64,000 nucleotides of DNA from Chara braunii. Taxonomy: Eukaryota; Streptophyta; Charophyceae; Charales; Characeae. Shown in pieces: positions 34,478 to 47,312 of this stretch; the stretch's first letter is position 1, and each line of letters begins with the position of its first letter. The notes under the pieces were generated by a model. That model did not search any database, was not told where the DNA came from, and was given only the letters and a program-made list of their open reading frames with translations. The stretch covers positions 124,724 to 188,723 of the forward strand of contig BFEA01000803.1 of NCBI GenBank assembly GCA_003427395.1. The letters are read 5' to 3'. Made by a program: the position numbers and the translations under genes.

Positions 34478-35165
34478 GGTAGTACGGGAGTGCTGCCGAA
34501 ATTTTGTGGCGGCAAAGCGGCTTTTACGGCAGCGGTACGGAAGTGCTGCCGAAATTTTGTTGCGGCAACGCGACTTTTACGGCAGCGGTACGGAAGTGCT
34601 GCGGAATTTTGTGGCGGCAACGCGGCTTTTTACGGCAGCGGTACGAAAGTGCTGCCGAAATCCTGCCGCGGCGACGCAAGTTTTTATGGCGGTGGTACGA
34701 AAGTGCTGCCGAACTTTTGCGGAGGGGACGCAGACTTTTACGGCGGTGGTACATAAGTGTTGCCGAACTTTTGCGGCGGCGGTGGTACGGAGGTGCTGCC
34801 AAACCTTTGTGGCGACGACGCAGGTTTTTACGGCGGTGGTACGGAAGTGTTGCCGAAATTATGCGGTGGCGACCGGGGTTTTTACAGCGGTGGTACGGAA
34901 GTGCCGCCGAAATTTTGCGGCGGCGACACGGTTTTTAACGGCGGTAGTATGGAAGCGCTATCGGATTTTTGCGGCGGCGACTCAGGTTTTACGGCGGTGG
35001 TGTGGAAGCGTTGCCGGATTTGCGGCGGCAACTCCGATTTTAACGGCGGTAGTGCGGAAACGCTGCCGAATTTTTGTGGCGACGGTTCTTTTTTTTTTTT
35101 ACGGTGGTGCGGAAGCGCCGCCAGATTTTTCGGCGGCAGTACCGGATTTTTGCAGCGACGACATT
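34478..35165 (+). repeat. GC-rich minisatellite, about 13 units of 54 bp
   Basis: Unit pattern: 'tacggaagtgctgccgaa', then 'attttgtggcggcaacgcgg', then 'cttttacggcagcgg'. Unit starts are near 34482, 34530, 34588, 34643, 34697, 34750 (short), 34786, 34840, 34894, 34948, 35001, 35053 and 35107. Most units are 54 or close to 54 bases, so a frame stays open for 263 codons. Each unit can fold, CGGCAGC with GCTGCCG across the unit boundary and TGCCG with CGGCA inside the unit. Later units are more diverged. I interpret the long ORF as a by-product of the period, not as a gene. Confidence 0.9.
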
Positions 35166-35169
35166 ATTT

Positions 35170-36680
35170 TCACGACGGTAACGACAGTATTTTTGCACTG
35201 AGTGGAGGTGGGACGTTGACACAGAGGAGGTGCGTCAAAGCGGTGTTTCATTTTGAAGTGGCGTGAGCGTGACGCCGCGGAGACGCCGTGCTTTGGAGCC
35301 AAGTGATGGTAACGTGATAACGCCGCCAAATTATTGAAAAGTGATTGATGCTGAGAGGGTACTCTAGCAAGCGGTCGTCACAAGGGAATGGTGTCGATCA
35401 CTTTGTTGACGACTGGGTGCGACGACCTTCTCGTCAAAAGGAAGTAATTCTGTACGGTTTTCTTGAGTGTGCCGTTCAACTTCACTCAAGGTCAGTTGAA
35501 TGACTCAGACTTCCTTTCACGCCTGTGTGGACCCGCACTTTGCTTGACCCTGTTCGTTTTGAATATTTAAAAGAAAAGGTAGAGGAAAATTGTGCAAGTC
35601 ATGCATGTGAATGGAAAAGTCTGACTCGAGTATGGGATTGTACTATTTTCCTTCGAACGTGTTTCCTTCGCCGTCTGTGCAGGTAGGTAGAGGGATGCTT
35701 ACAAAGGAGATCGATTATGCCTATTTGAGATGAAGGAATGGATTGTCTTCTTTCTACCTTTCACCTGCCTGTTTGTAAAAAAAAACTTGTTGTTTTGGAA
35801 AAATGTTATTCAACGTGTGTCGTAGAATGAATTCTAGTGAAATAAAGCAGATAAGGTCAAACGGATTTAGCTTTTTCCAAGGATTGACACATTCTATCCC
35901 GAACGACCTTATCTACCTGTACCTGTGTAAATGATTCTCATTTTTTTTATCTCTTCTGATTTCTTTTCGTCTAAGTTACCCCGGGACTTAGGAGAAATAA
36001 AAAATATATATATGAAAGCTACTTGCAATGGAAGCATCCACTATCTTTAGGAAGCATCTGAGGCGGAGGTTCGTTGCTTCAGGAGTCGACCCTGTTATCG
36101 ACCCAGAGTAGACCGTTATACGGGGGGGTACTTGCCGATTCGATGGAGACGACCCGACTTCTGAGATCCGAGTCTGGTGCTCGGACGAGGAGGAGAAGTA
36201 CCCCAGACCACTTCCTAGAGGAAGAGGCATGCTTCACGTCAAGCAATGCCCCTGATCAAGAATCATGCGCAAGCGGTTTGTCATCCAAAAAAATTGGAAA
36301 CGGACGAAGACAGGTATGCGCATCGAATCTTAGATCGGCGATAGGATGGAATGAATGACTTTGGTAACGCATCTCATCAAGTAGCAAAAAGAGGTTGTCC
36401 AACTACCATGCTGACAACATCAATGTTATTTTCGATTAACCAACTTTTTGTTGGCAGTTGTTTTGATTGTTTTGTGGTATTCGACCTAGGCAGCCGGATA
36501 GTTTTTTATCTTGTGTTATTGGATGTATGAGATGATGATTTGTATTTTTTTCTTCAGTTATCTTTTCATACTGGGAATATTTATTCGTGTCGGTCACGGG
36601 CGATTCCTTTTGATATAATTATATGTATGGTTGTCGTAACTTTCGTTTGACTTTATGTTTAAGGGACTAGGAATAATGAA
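35170..36680. other. Intergenic, no gene recognised
   Basis: AT-rich with scattered homopolymers. A 94-codon frame at 36074-36358 has no recognisable features. No module homology noticed. Confidence 0.4.
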
Positions 36681-36689
36681 GGGTTTCAC

Positions 36690-37152
36690 GCTTGGTTGAG
36701 GCAGTTCTAGTCGAGCGACGTCTGCTTCGTACCTATGAGATCAGCGTCGTGGGGGACGAACGACATTGGGTCCACTTGGCGTTAACCAAGCGACTCCTAT
36801 ACTGCAGCGAGACGAGCAAACGCCTCGGCTGACCTACCTCTGCAATTGCGTCTAAAAGCTTCCGCAGGTGGGTCAGTAACTCGGTAGGGATACGTCCCTA
36901 AGGGTGGTGACTGCCCCTTAGGGAAACAAGCTTATGCCCCACGGGAACCTGTCCTGTCGTAGGGGACCGCGGAATGTATAGTTGGCGCACCCGGCTAGAG
37001 CGGCGAAGGAGCGATGCAACCGCGTCCGTCTCGGCGGTTCGCGAAATGTTATGCGTCGTTCCCGAGTTGTCTCTTGAAGTTATGGATTTGTTTAACTCCT
37101 GCATGACATGGCCGGAAGGGCCCTCGTTCGCGCGAGGGCCATTGCGCTCGAC
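36690..37152 (-). repeat. R2 module, inverted partial copy
   Basis: Matches 59280-59637: 'ccctcggctggcctacctctgc'-like block, 'gggtcagtaactcggtagggatacg', 'acctgtcctgtcgtaggg' and the end 'gctcgaca'. Only about half of R2 remains. It truncates the gag frame to its right. Confidence 0.65.
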
Positions 37153-38661
37153 AACGCAATTGGGATCTCTTGCTTATACTTATGGTCTACTCAACTGTCC
37201 AGGCCCTTCTCACGCCACCTTTCTTTTCCACAATTACATTCAGGAGGCAGTGCTCGATGCTCCATCTCGCCGCAAAGCTTCCCTCTGAGTTCCCCCAAGG
37301 ATGGTTGGATCGATATACTCCCCAGCCCTGTCGAAAACATCTCCCTCAATATTAGTCCTTATTAGACCACTTGCTTCATCGACCCTTCGTTCTCGACAAA
37401 ACTTCACTATGTGCCCTTCCTTGGCACAATATCTGCAAATGTCTTTTTCCCAACCTACTTTCTTTCCTCCAAAGTCACCCCTACTGTCACCGCGTCCTCT
37501 ATTGTCGTGCCCTCCATCCCCGCGGACCCTCCCAGCCTGCTGCCTTTGGCTTCCTCCACTGGCCATGCCGCTTCGTGACACTTGTTGTGTCGGCGGCTGC
37601 AACGGTCCCATAGGCTGAGGTCGAGTCTAGGCTGCAGGAGGCCTAGGCGGTATCATGCTCATTTGTGGGCCCAAACAACTGCCTTGCGCCCATGGCACAC
37701 ATGGATTATACATCGGGCACGGACCCACTTGATAACACGGCGCCCACTGCCCATTTAGTTCCCGCTTAGCCGACAAAGGCCCCTTTTGTGTTGCTTTGTC
37801 CCCCATTTCTTGAGGGGCGGCCGCCACTTGCCGCGAACACTGCCCCTTTCTGATACCTTGACCTCCTTGGGCCAGGTTTCTCGCTTTCCGCTGAGCTTTC
37901 GTTAACTTGGGAGATTGAGGCTCCTCCTTTTTCTCTGTCATCCCCTTTTCTTTGCATCTCCGAGGGGTATGACCAGCCTTCCCACAACAATTACACACCA
38001 TCTTTGCCCAGCGTTCTCGCTGTCTCCTATTCCTTCGCTCCTTCCGACCTGCAATTGTAGACGCTTCCCCGTCAACACGCCTCCTCTTGGGATGAGATGC
38101 AACGATAGACAAGGCTATGCTGGATTCTTGCTGGTCCTTTACCTCAATCAACTCCTTACCTTGACCAGTCGGCTCACATGAGGTGCCCTCTGAAGCCTTC
38201 CGTTTGCCTTTCCTGGCTTCATCTAGCCGCGACAATCTCTCTTCTAATATCCTCACCTGCCTTTGTATACCACTTAATTCTTCTACTGTTGGTGCGACCT
38301 CGACTCATTGCACAGAGTTTCCCCTCCGCTGAACCTCTGCTCCATCTTCTGAAAACCTTAACCTCAAGGTGGTTTCCATCTCATCTCAAGTTCGCGACTT
38401 TAACATAAAGGTATATACCTCCTCGCTCAATTGTTCACAAACAAATAGCGGCAACATGCTCCACATCGCCTGTTCGTCCCACATCTTGGCGATAATGAAG
38501 TCACGATAGTCGCGTAGGAAGACAGACAAACTCCTCCCCTGAAACAGGAGGGCTCGAAGGTCTGGAGGCATCGGGTTTTGTACTGACTCGCGCAACGACA
38601 CTTTGCTGAGGCACGAGCTCCTCCAGAGCAGGATTTTAGCGAAACCACTTTCTTCCGCCAT
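37153..38661 (-). pseudogene. Second Ty3/gypsy gag, two zinc knuckles, truncated
   Basis: One continuous minus-strand frame. The N-terminal part (38661-38390) has a capsid-like region (LFQGRSLSVFLRDYRDF, WSMLPLF). A Leu-rich heptad stretch follows (about 38230-38280), then knuckle 1 CNCCGKAGHTPRRC (about 37975-38016) and, after a Pro/Cys-rich linker, knuckle 2 CRYCAKEGHIVKFC (about 37400-37440). The residues after knuckle 2 strongly resemble those after the single knuckle of the gag at 12565-14883 (GEYIDP versus GEHIDP, REALRR versus QEALQR), while the capsid parts differ. In-frame stops: TGA 38386, TGA 38305, TAG 37627, TGA 37240, TAA about 37234. No pol follows, because inverted R2 begins at 37152. 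Confidence 0.8.
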
Positions 38662-38699
38662 GCTGTCGATCCGGGCCTAATACCCATAGCAAGCAATAG

Positions 38700-40425
38700 A
38701 GCATTGCCTCCTAGAATCAGGCGAGGGCAAGAGTAGTATTTATAATTATCCAGATTGCACCTCTTCTTTCCCTCATCTACACAATAAAACTTTATACTTT
38801 AGCCACCCTTATTATAATTTTTAAGGGTATTATGAACAATGTACATCCCACATTGGGCTACACAGGGATCTTCCCTTACATAAGGCCCCCCTGAGTTGCC
38901 TTCGCTCTGGTTTGGGTCCTGCCCATCACAGAAAACGTCCAACATACACCATCCGTTACTATGCTGACAATCACACTATACAATCCCTACCCCTGAAGTC
39001 TCGGCTTCAGATCATCCTTTCCCTATAATGCGTCCTTTCCAATGTTTACGACCATCCAGCCTAGAGAAAAATAGTAATAATGGTAATATATCACGATAGT
39101 ATTGCATTTATAAATATCAACAATTCATAATTATGATACTCATAAAAAACAATATATTACCATAATGACTGACAACAATAATACCTATAATACTCAAAAC
39201 ACATCATACACAAACTAGTCAGCAACTCAAAGCTTATACAAATATTTCATAACGACAGACCTATATCGATAGGCATAACATATGGTAGACACATTACGAT
39301 CAGAGATACGATCGCCTACATTTAATCTTTCTTAGACATAATATTGGTGACAGTACCATACTTTATTCCCCGCTCTGACAGAAGTATACTGTGGCGAGGG
39401 GCAGTATAATCCTTTTAAGAAAGGATAGCATCTTAAATCCCTGAGTCCTACTCAAGGGTCAAGCCTCACTGCTTCTCCCTCCGATTCCAGCGTCCGTTCC
39501 TTGCAGACCCTTGCTAATAAAATAAACAACCTCACCATACACGCTTTGGGTGGTGTCACCTCGTCCTGTGCTGACGAACCCACTTGACACACGTGATCAG
39601 TAGTAGCTGGCTCCTTTATAGACCAAGGTCTAACAAGACTCAAATTTTTTCCTCCTTTTCAGTAGTAGTGTAGTTATTTTACCACAGAAGATATAACAAC
39701 AATACCTCCAAGACAAGATTATAACTTCTTCAAAGCCATCTTTTAGGGGAACAATAACATAGGATTGCAACGGTAAACCGTATACATTGACCTTTTCCTG
39801 AGAAGTACTTATCTCAAGAGGCGGTCACTCCATTCACCTCGGAATCCGCATTAGACGTGGATTCTGCATAATATTTCTACCCCCTCTTTGAGGAGCAACC
39901 CAAACACAACTTAGTAGACAACCACAGATTGATAATAGGGTTTGAGACACTTATATAAATCCTTGCACATCAGTAAACTCAAATACATACCTCAAAAATA
40001 AAAAGCCCATATAAATATTACTGAAAGAGGATAGTTATTGAAATAAATGACATCAACACATAGTCCTGACATAACCAGACACTAGGCCTGCTTGCTTACA
40101 TTAAATCTGACATATATGGATAAGTTCAACAAGAAACTTTTTAGAAGATAATACTCTCAAGTCCCTAGTTCCAACCCCATAGATTCAAGTGGATGGTCCA
40201 AGCCTGGAAAGGTTCAAATGAAGGTCTAACATCAACTGCAGGTCGTTGCCCTTATCAAAAGTAGGCAAAATAGCCTAAGTGTTAGCCCTCTCACTGCTAT
40301 TCCAATTGCCCTTAGGATCAGATATCCCTTTTGGCTGAAAGGGTGTCACACAGACCTACTACTTCCCGTAGTCTCTTCTATTGAGGTCGTAGCATGGTGT
40401 TCCCTACATCTATCTGCCGCCTTAC
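38700..40425. other. AT-rich intergenic, no gene recognised
   Basis: Upstream (on the minus strand) of the second gag. It is AT-rich (for example 39080-39320) with no ORF of note, no module homology seen, and no primer-binding site recognised. Confidence 0.5.
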
Positions 40426-41047
40426 ATGCCTAGTTCAAACACATCACACGGGGCAGACCTCACATTATCATGACTATATAGGCCGAACAACGGCTTAGAA
40501 CCAAAACTCCAGGATCCCACATTCATGCTCATAGCGACTTTCAGCGTCCTTAGCCTAACTCTCCTGGAAGCCTCTTGGCGACTTTCAACTTAATAGGCCC
40601 TTTTACACATCCTCAGCCTCACTCTAATGCAAAGGTACCCAGTTGCTCTCATGGTCACTCAGATAAATCTTCCAACCTTAATAGGTCCCTTGCAGGGTCA
40701 ACTCTCACACCCATCATACTTACCCGTGTTGATACCACTGCATCTTATCTTAGCCATATCAACCATACAAGGCATTGTCCAAGAACTCACCAACTTTTAA
40801 GGTCAGGAGAGGGTATCAATTTCACCTACCACCAGGCTAGTCAAAGTACTTGATCGCATAGTCAAAACGCCTATCCTTCCAATGTCATCGTTACTGCACT
40901 AGCCACAACCATCTCACACAATCAACTCTCACTCGCCCTCTATTCACCGCCACCAATCGATTAGCCATGAATTTCCAGAGAAGACTTCCCATTTTGCCTA
41001 TTTCTCATATTCTCATACCCGGACGTCGTTCCACCAGGGACAACGGT
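40426..41047 (+). repeat. R3 module, copy 1
   Basis: Starts 'gcctagttcaaacacatcac' and runs to 'caacggcaccacc' before the TGTCGAG start of R2. It aligns with 59638-60098, which is somewhat shorter. In both places R3 precedes a direct R2. No coding potential. Confidence 0.7.
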
Positions 41048-42044
41048 AGGCAACCGTTATCCCCGACAACGGCACCACCTGTCGAGCGCATCAGCACAAG
41101 GGCAGCGCGGGACCCTCCTGACCGCGTCACGCAGGAGTTGGACTTAATCCTCGTTGCGATACATACTTGGAGTTTCCGCAAGCCGCTCCGGCCGAGTGCG
41201 CCAGCCATACCTCTCACGAGCCCCTACGACAGGATAGGGCCTACGCGAGGCATGACTCACCTCCACCTTATGAGAGTTGTCACCTCCGTTCGGTGGGGCG
41301 TATTCCCGCCGAGCTACCGGTCCACAGTACAAAAGCTGATCAGCTGCAATCCCAGAGGTGGACCAACCAAGGGTGTTTCTCGTTCGCTGTAGCACAGGGG
41401 GCACGCGTGGTGATACGCCTCTATCGGACCCGCACGCGAACCGGCATCTTGGGGGGCTGAGGTCCCAAGCGCGACTCGTCACCGGTCGACTAGGACGCAT
41501 CCCACACACCAGACGCACACCACTATAAAAAACATAAAAATAAAAACACGCATACCTACACACGCACATATACAAAATGACACTAAACAGACAACAAGAC
41601 AACACTCACAGTCCCTTCGTAGTCATCCGTAACTCTTCAATGCGGAAATTGGATAAACGTCGCGAGTGAGAGTTAGTATAAAAACCGCGCGGACGCAGGG
41701 TCTCCTCATATCGACTCGCAATGCATAAATAAGCAAGCGATCGCAATGATGGCGTGCTATGTAGTACCCATACTCTTGAGGTCCTCGTTAATCTCGAGGG
41801 TCGCATTCGACACTCAAGTGTCGGCTGACACGCGCCTTGAGGGTTAATCTCTCGACGCTGGAAAATCTCCAAGGGCGGTTGAGAACCGCACCCTCGTCTG
41901 TACCCTGTGGAGAGTGGGTGGTACACAGGTTCATACCTGTGGTGGCAACCGTCACTTATTGCCCTGGAGACCAGCTCCATCATCTAGGGCCTGGAGATAA
42001 GTCAAGGGGTTTGACTTTGACGACTGCCACGGATATCAACGTCC
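41048..42044 (+). repeat. R2 module, copy 2
   Basis: From TGTCGAGCGCATCAGCAC to CACGGATATCA. Very similar to 19521-20484, with 'tggagataagtcaaggggt' retained near 41992 that the first copy lacks. Followed directly by R1. Confidence 0.8.
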
Positions 42045-44591
42045 AACTATAAAAACTCTAAAAAGCAAAGGATAAAAGAGGACCTCCGTTTTCTCTCAAC
42101 GCATAATCTGCCTAACCCTTACGAAAGGTCGCGATAGGTCGAGCGAACACTCAAATCATAAGTATATACATATGTAAATAAGGGTTATTAATATAGGACG
42201 ATCACTTCTCAAAGTCATAATAGGCCTTCTCTCAGCCATATACATATGCATGTGAGCGCAGGCAGTCAAATCCAAAGTCCGAATCACCAAACATACCTGC
42301 AATCACATCAAAGATCCAACCAAAAGTCTATGCATTACACGGGGTCAACATCAACCATTCTCTGCACTCACACCCCTTGCTTTTAGCCATACAAACCTCA
42401 CTCTTGTGCAACTCCTCAAAATAAAATACGCAGTACTTTTCTTTAAATGGCCATTTAAATAAAGTCCGGGTGAAAACACAATAAAACATTTCAAATCACA
42501 AGGCTAAAGCCTTTAGGTTGAGTGGCAGGAGTGAATTGGAGTTGAATCGTAAACCGGCGAATCGGCAACCGACCTGTTATCAGTGATAAAAGAAGGTGAT
42601 CCTTGTAGGATCAAGCTGAATCTAGCCCATATCCTGAATCAATCGATCAAGAAGACCTGTAACACAAGACAGACCAATCCCCAAGCTAAGTCTATGAGTT
42701 CATGGAGAATAATCTTCATATTACGATTTTACACAAATCATCATATTTAACTCAGTCTAAGCCTACCTGTAAGCAAGTGCCAAAAGAAAGGTAGACCCTG
42801 ACAGAATCTCCTCTATACAGAGTGAATTTTCCAGGATTGTCACCTGTCAAAATATAATCTAGCTCCTTTAAACTAAGGAAATTTCGGCAGCGCTTCCCGA
42901 AGGAAAGTGATATTCCAAGATTTATAGCAGCTTGAATACGGAGACAGAAATAGTCTTCAACTTTTCAAAGTTCAATTTTTTCTAACTCCCTGAATTAGCA
43001 AAAATTTGGGCAGCACTCCCTTTAGAAAATGACGTTTGCCAGATTTCTACTTAAGCCATATATAAAATGTAGACAAGTTGAACTTCGAAAGGTCAAAATT
43101 TATCTAACTCCTTGGATTTGTAGAAATTTCAGCAGCGCTTCCCGTAGAAAAAGTAGATTACCAAAGTTTATACAAGACCAAGTACAACAAAAGATCTCAG
43201 AGAATGCAGAAATTGACCTAAGTAAAAATAAACTTAGCTAAGAAAATGCAGAAATTGAACTAACTCCTATCGCTCTAACACATGGCGAGCCTCTGAAGCA
43301 ACTACCTGTCAAGTTGAAACTCAGACTAAGTAGTAGTCGCACTCAGTCACATGCAGGCAAAACCACAAGGAGTAAGTACTCTCACCATCCCCAATTCAAA
43401 ATCCTCATAGATAGCTTATGAATCTTTCAGATGATTTAACCCTTGTACCCAACTTACATACGACATAGTGCTAGACCATTCAACTTAGAAACAATGTCTA
43501 GCATGCCTTTAGGATATACACTAACAAGTTGCACTACTACTTTTCTCTTCTTTGGGCATTTGACTAGACCATTCGGCTTAGAAACAATGCCTAGCAGCCC
43601 TGAACTGTTTAATATCCAAACTTTAATATTTTTCTGACTTTGTTCTCAAAAGAAAGTGCAAATATGGGCAGGGGACTGAACAATTCGGCTTGGAAACAAT
43701 GTTCAGCTTGCCCAGATTATTTCTAATTATACTCTGTAATTTTTCATTCCCTTCTTGGTGATATGGCTTAGCATTCGACCACTCGGCTTGGAAACAATGC
43801 CCAACTGCCAGTTCACATGCAAATATAAGTAAAGTACTTTCTTTTATACTAAGTTTATACTTATGTGCGTGGTTTTCAGGTTAAACCATTCATCTTAGAA
43901 ACAATGTTCAGCCTTAGACAAAAAATTATCCCTCAGAATAAAACAAGAAAAACCCTTTCACATCAGGCAACCCTCAGAAAATAAACATAGCAATCAGGCC
44001 ATTCAGCTTAGAAACAATGCCTGGCCCCTCAGAAAACAGCCAAATAAACATAGCCCTGGGCCATTCAGTGTAGAAACAATGCCCAGTCTTTAGTTGACCC
44101 AGTCAAACGCATGCAGTTTGTCTTCCTCCTACCTTCCCCCAGTTCATCTTTTAGTCTACTTTTAGTCAAAATAAAGAGAAACTTAAGCTTCACACACATG
44201 CATTTCTTCCATTCAGTCTGATTATGTCATGAACAAAATCAAAATCATAGGGACAATTTGATGCATACATCAGTCAAACTAAAAGAGGGGTATGCAAACA
44301 TGGGTATAGTGGGGTCGTAGAGACTGAAGAATGTATACCTAATAGTTCCCTGCCTCCAGAACCTCGCCTAGGTTCCGGCAGAGCTCCCGCAATCGGTGGG
44401 TGGACTCCCCACAGAGTCTTGATACGGTCCTACGGGTTGCAATCCCACCTGCCGCCTTCCCCTCTTAACAGGACTAGACTTAGATTTAGAAGGGCAGAAA
44501 GAGAAGGGTTTTGAGATTCTCATATCCAAAGAGGGTGCGCTCAGACTCGCAAGAGAGGGCCTTGTTATCTTCAATCGCCTGAGGGCCCCGC
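42045..44591 (+). repeat. R1 module, direct copy C (with hairpin array)
   Basis: Aligned throughout with 20485-22980. It ends 'cgcctgagggccccgc' and is then cut by the TGTCGG start of R4 at 44592, where the other copies pass into R5. Confidence 0.85.
43471..44090. repeat. Array of seven covarying hairpins in R1 copy C
   Basis: Hairpins at about 43471, 43564, 43675, 43772, 43879, 43991 and 44056, in register with copy B. Compared with B, the copy at 44056 has an intact arm pair (CTGGGC/GCCCAG). Confidence 0.8.
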
Positions 44592-45625
44592 TGTCGGAAG
44601 TAAGGGTATTTGGCCATGTTTTTGCATTCGACACGGTGACGACGTCGGCTACCATGACGGAGCCAGTCTAGAATGGAAAGGGTGTGCACGCTTGAGTCTG
44701 ACACTCGAAACGAATTCCTCGACCATTGAGGCCGGGGCAAAATCGGTGAGAATTTTTCGTTAAGTATGCGAGCGCATTGTTATGACGCATGTTGTGAAGG
44801 TTAGGATCTGCAGTAACACCCTTTGACCGAAGAGGTTGAGGGGTCGATAGGGTTGATGTTATAACGAGGAGATTTACGATGTATGCTGAGACTTAATCAT
44901 CAGTACATTAGTCAGAATAAATTAATACACTCCCGGTCGTACAATCGAAGTGATTATTGGTGTATGATTATCGGGGTTGAGGTATAGCCCCCGATTGTTG
45001 ACGTTTGCTCGAGCGGTACCTTTATCCTTACTAGTGCACCGTAAGCGAGGTTGAGGCTCAAACTCAGCCTCTCGTAGGTAGAAAGGGAGCCGCCCTGGGG
45101 AGGTGACTTCCTGACCGCATGACTACCCAAGTGACCGATGCCTTCGTCCCTCTGCAGAGGGAGACACCGTTGCAAGTTTTGATATCGTTTGCACGGGGTC
45201 TAGACTGAGACTACTTGACCTAGAGCCCGCCTACCTAACGGTACTGGGCCTCTAAAAATGCCAACTTTTGTTTTCTTCTGCTCAACCCCGAGTACCCGAC
45301 GCATTTACCTCTACGTAGTGAGGTACCGACCGCCTGCTACTTAAGTGTGTCCGCTGCCGCGAGCCTCTTTTTTTTCACTACTTGAGTGTTTTCCGCGCTG
45401 CGACCCTCAATGTCTCGGCCACGACTAAGTACCGGCCCTTCAGGCCTTCCGAACGATTGAGTGCCCTTACAGGGCATGCACTCACTCAAACCGGCGAGCA
45501 CACAAGCAGACACGCAGACCAGCAAGCGTGCATGCACGCACAGACTCACAAATGGGCTCCGACCACTAGGTGGGCGGAGCCTCAATCCTCTAGATTTACC
45601 TGAGCGGCCCCTCTCTTGACAAGAG

Positions 45626-45711
45626 TAGGAGCTAGCTCTGTAGGTTTAGGGTCAGGGTTGTCAAGCGGTGGATGCAGGGAATGAATCCAACCGATCGCTA
45701 AGCTAGCTCCT
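45626..45711 (+). pseudogene. tRNA-like hairpin in R4, copy 1
   Basis: 'ggagctagctctg' at 45628 faces 'agctagctcc' at 45701, an inverted repeat. The interior has a tRNA A-box-like TAGCTCTGTAGG. More decayed than the copy at 61778-61861. Confidence 0.4.
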
Positions 45712-45752
45712 TTTGTTAAGGAGCTCTGCAACAGTTTCGCCCAGACTCAGTC

Positions 45753-45802
45753 AGGCCGGGACTTGAACCCGTGACCTCGAGATCAAAGGTCAGTTAGAGA
45801 GT
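45753..45802 (-). pseudogene. tRNA 3'-half relic in R4, copy 1
   Basis: Minus strand 'GAGGTCACGGGTTCAAGTCC' is an excellent T arm and B box. The 5' half of a tRNA is not evident on this strand. The same relic is present at 61903-61945. Confidence 0.5.
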
Positions 45803-46909
45803 TGGTTGTAGGTTGCCCCGTTGAAATGGGGCATGACACTTGGCAAGTCGTGGTGGTTAGTAGTTAGATTTGCTTGTTTTTCCTTTATTATTTATTTTTA
45901 TTTAGTCATTAGTTAGATTCGTTTCTTTTAATTATTATTTTATCAAATTCTTATTATTTCTAGAAATTTTCGATCCCGTATCTACTCCCTACGAATTGCT
46001 TTAGTGAATCTGTTCGGATAGTCGGGCAGATTCGTTTCCAAACGAAGTCTGCTCGACTCCAAACTCATCAGCTGGCTTTGGCCTGCGAGCGTCGGCTGCA
46101 TGCTCGTCGGGCGACGCGGCAGGTGCGCAGCAAAGGGGAAGGATAGCGCATGGGCGGAGAGAGCAACGCGGCGAGCCCGGGTGAGCGGCGGAGTAGCATT
46201 GCATGTAGGTGGTGAACGTGGTATTGAACGGAGCAAGGAGGAGCGCGGGAAGCTACGGAGAAACGCGTGGCGAAGTGCAGCAAAGGAACGGGGGACAAAG
46301 AAGGAACGCGTGAGTGGCGAGTAGAAGAGATAGCCGCGAAGGGGAGAGGAGTAAAAGAAGAAGAAGAAGAAGAAGAAAGAGGAGGAGGAGGAGGGATTAG
46401 GAGAAGAAAAAAAAGGGGAGGGGTTTCGTCGCGACGGGGGTTGATTGTTGTAATTATCAATCTTGCATGAGGAATGCCTAGTAAAGCGCGAATCATCAGA
46501 GCGCACTGATTATGTCCCTGCCCTTTGCTCACACCGTCGTCACTCCTACCGATTGAATGGGCCGGTGAAGTGTCTGGATCGCGGTGGTCTCGACGGTTTG
46601 CCGCCGGAGAGGGCAATTCACCTACGGCGACGACGACGACACTGACTCCGACGACAACGGTGACGACAACGGGGGAGCGAGAGAAAAGAACGGGTAGGTC
46701 TCCTTCTTCGCGACCGATCCCGGTGCTTCCCTCGATAAGATGAGCAAAATAAATAAATGAATAAATAAATTTAAAAAAAAAAGAAAAAAAAAAGAATGAA
46801 TAAATCCCTACAACATGGGGATATACACTACCACATGTGTGTGTATGTGTGTGTGTGTGAGAGTGAGAGAGTCTATAAGTCTCACCTGCGGCTCACCGCG
46901 CGCTACCTC

Positions 46910-47239
46910 GATCGATAGAATGAGCAAATCAGAAGTGGAAGTTTATATTTCCACGTTTCAGCGGAAGATTCATTCCGTTTTTGCTCATCATATCGATGGA
47001 ATGCATGTGTGTGTGTGAGTGTGTGTGAGACGTTCATGATTCGACCAAGGTGTAGGTGTGTGTGTGCGGGTGTGTGAGAGAGAGAGAGAGACGATAAACC
47101 TTCAACCTTGGCCAAGTCTCAACTCCACAGCTCGCCGCACACTACTTGGATCGACAAAACAAGCAAATCGAAAGGTGGCAGTGTATATTTCTCCGTTTCA
47201 GCAGAAGATTCATTTCGATTTTGCTCGTCCTATCGATGG
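46910..47239. repeat. Two large foldback units in R4, copy 1
   Basis: Each unit (46910-46999 and 47148-47239) runs from 'atcgatagaacgagcaaat'-like bases to the matching 'tttgctcgtcctatcgat', giving an arm of about 20 bases with a loop of about 50 ('gtgtatatttccccgtttca' and on). The units are separated by 'gagacgttcatgattcgacc' and GT/GA simple repeats. The same arrangement occurs at 63281-63640. Confidence 0.8.
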
Positions 47240-47278
47240 AATGTGTGCGTGTGAGACGTTCATGATTCGACCAAGGAA

Positions 47279-47284
<6 letters not shown>

Positions 47285-47310
<26 letters not shown>
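47285..47310. repeat. (GA)n microsatellite
   Basis: About 13 GA units next to the second foldback unit. Confidence 0.9.

Positions 47311-47312
<2 letters not shown>

Noticed and set aside
34410-35201. 263-codon ORF as a repeat protein gene
   Set aside because: It coincides with a 54-bp minisatellite whose period is a multiple of three. Unit lengths vary and shift the frame relative to the units. No start context, no domain.
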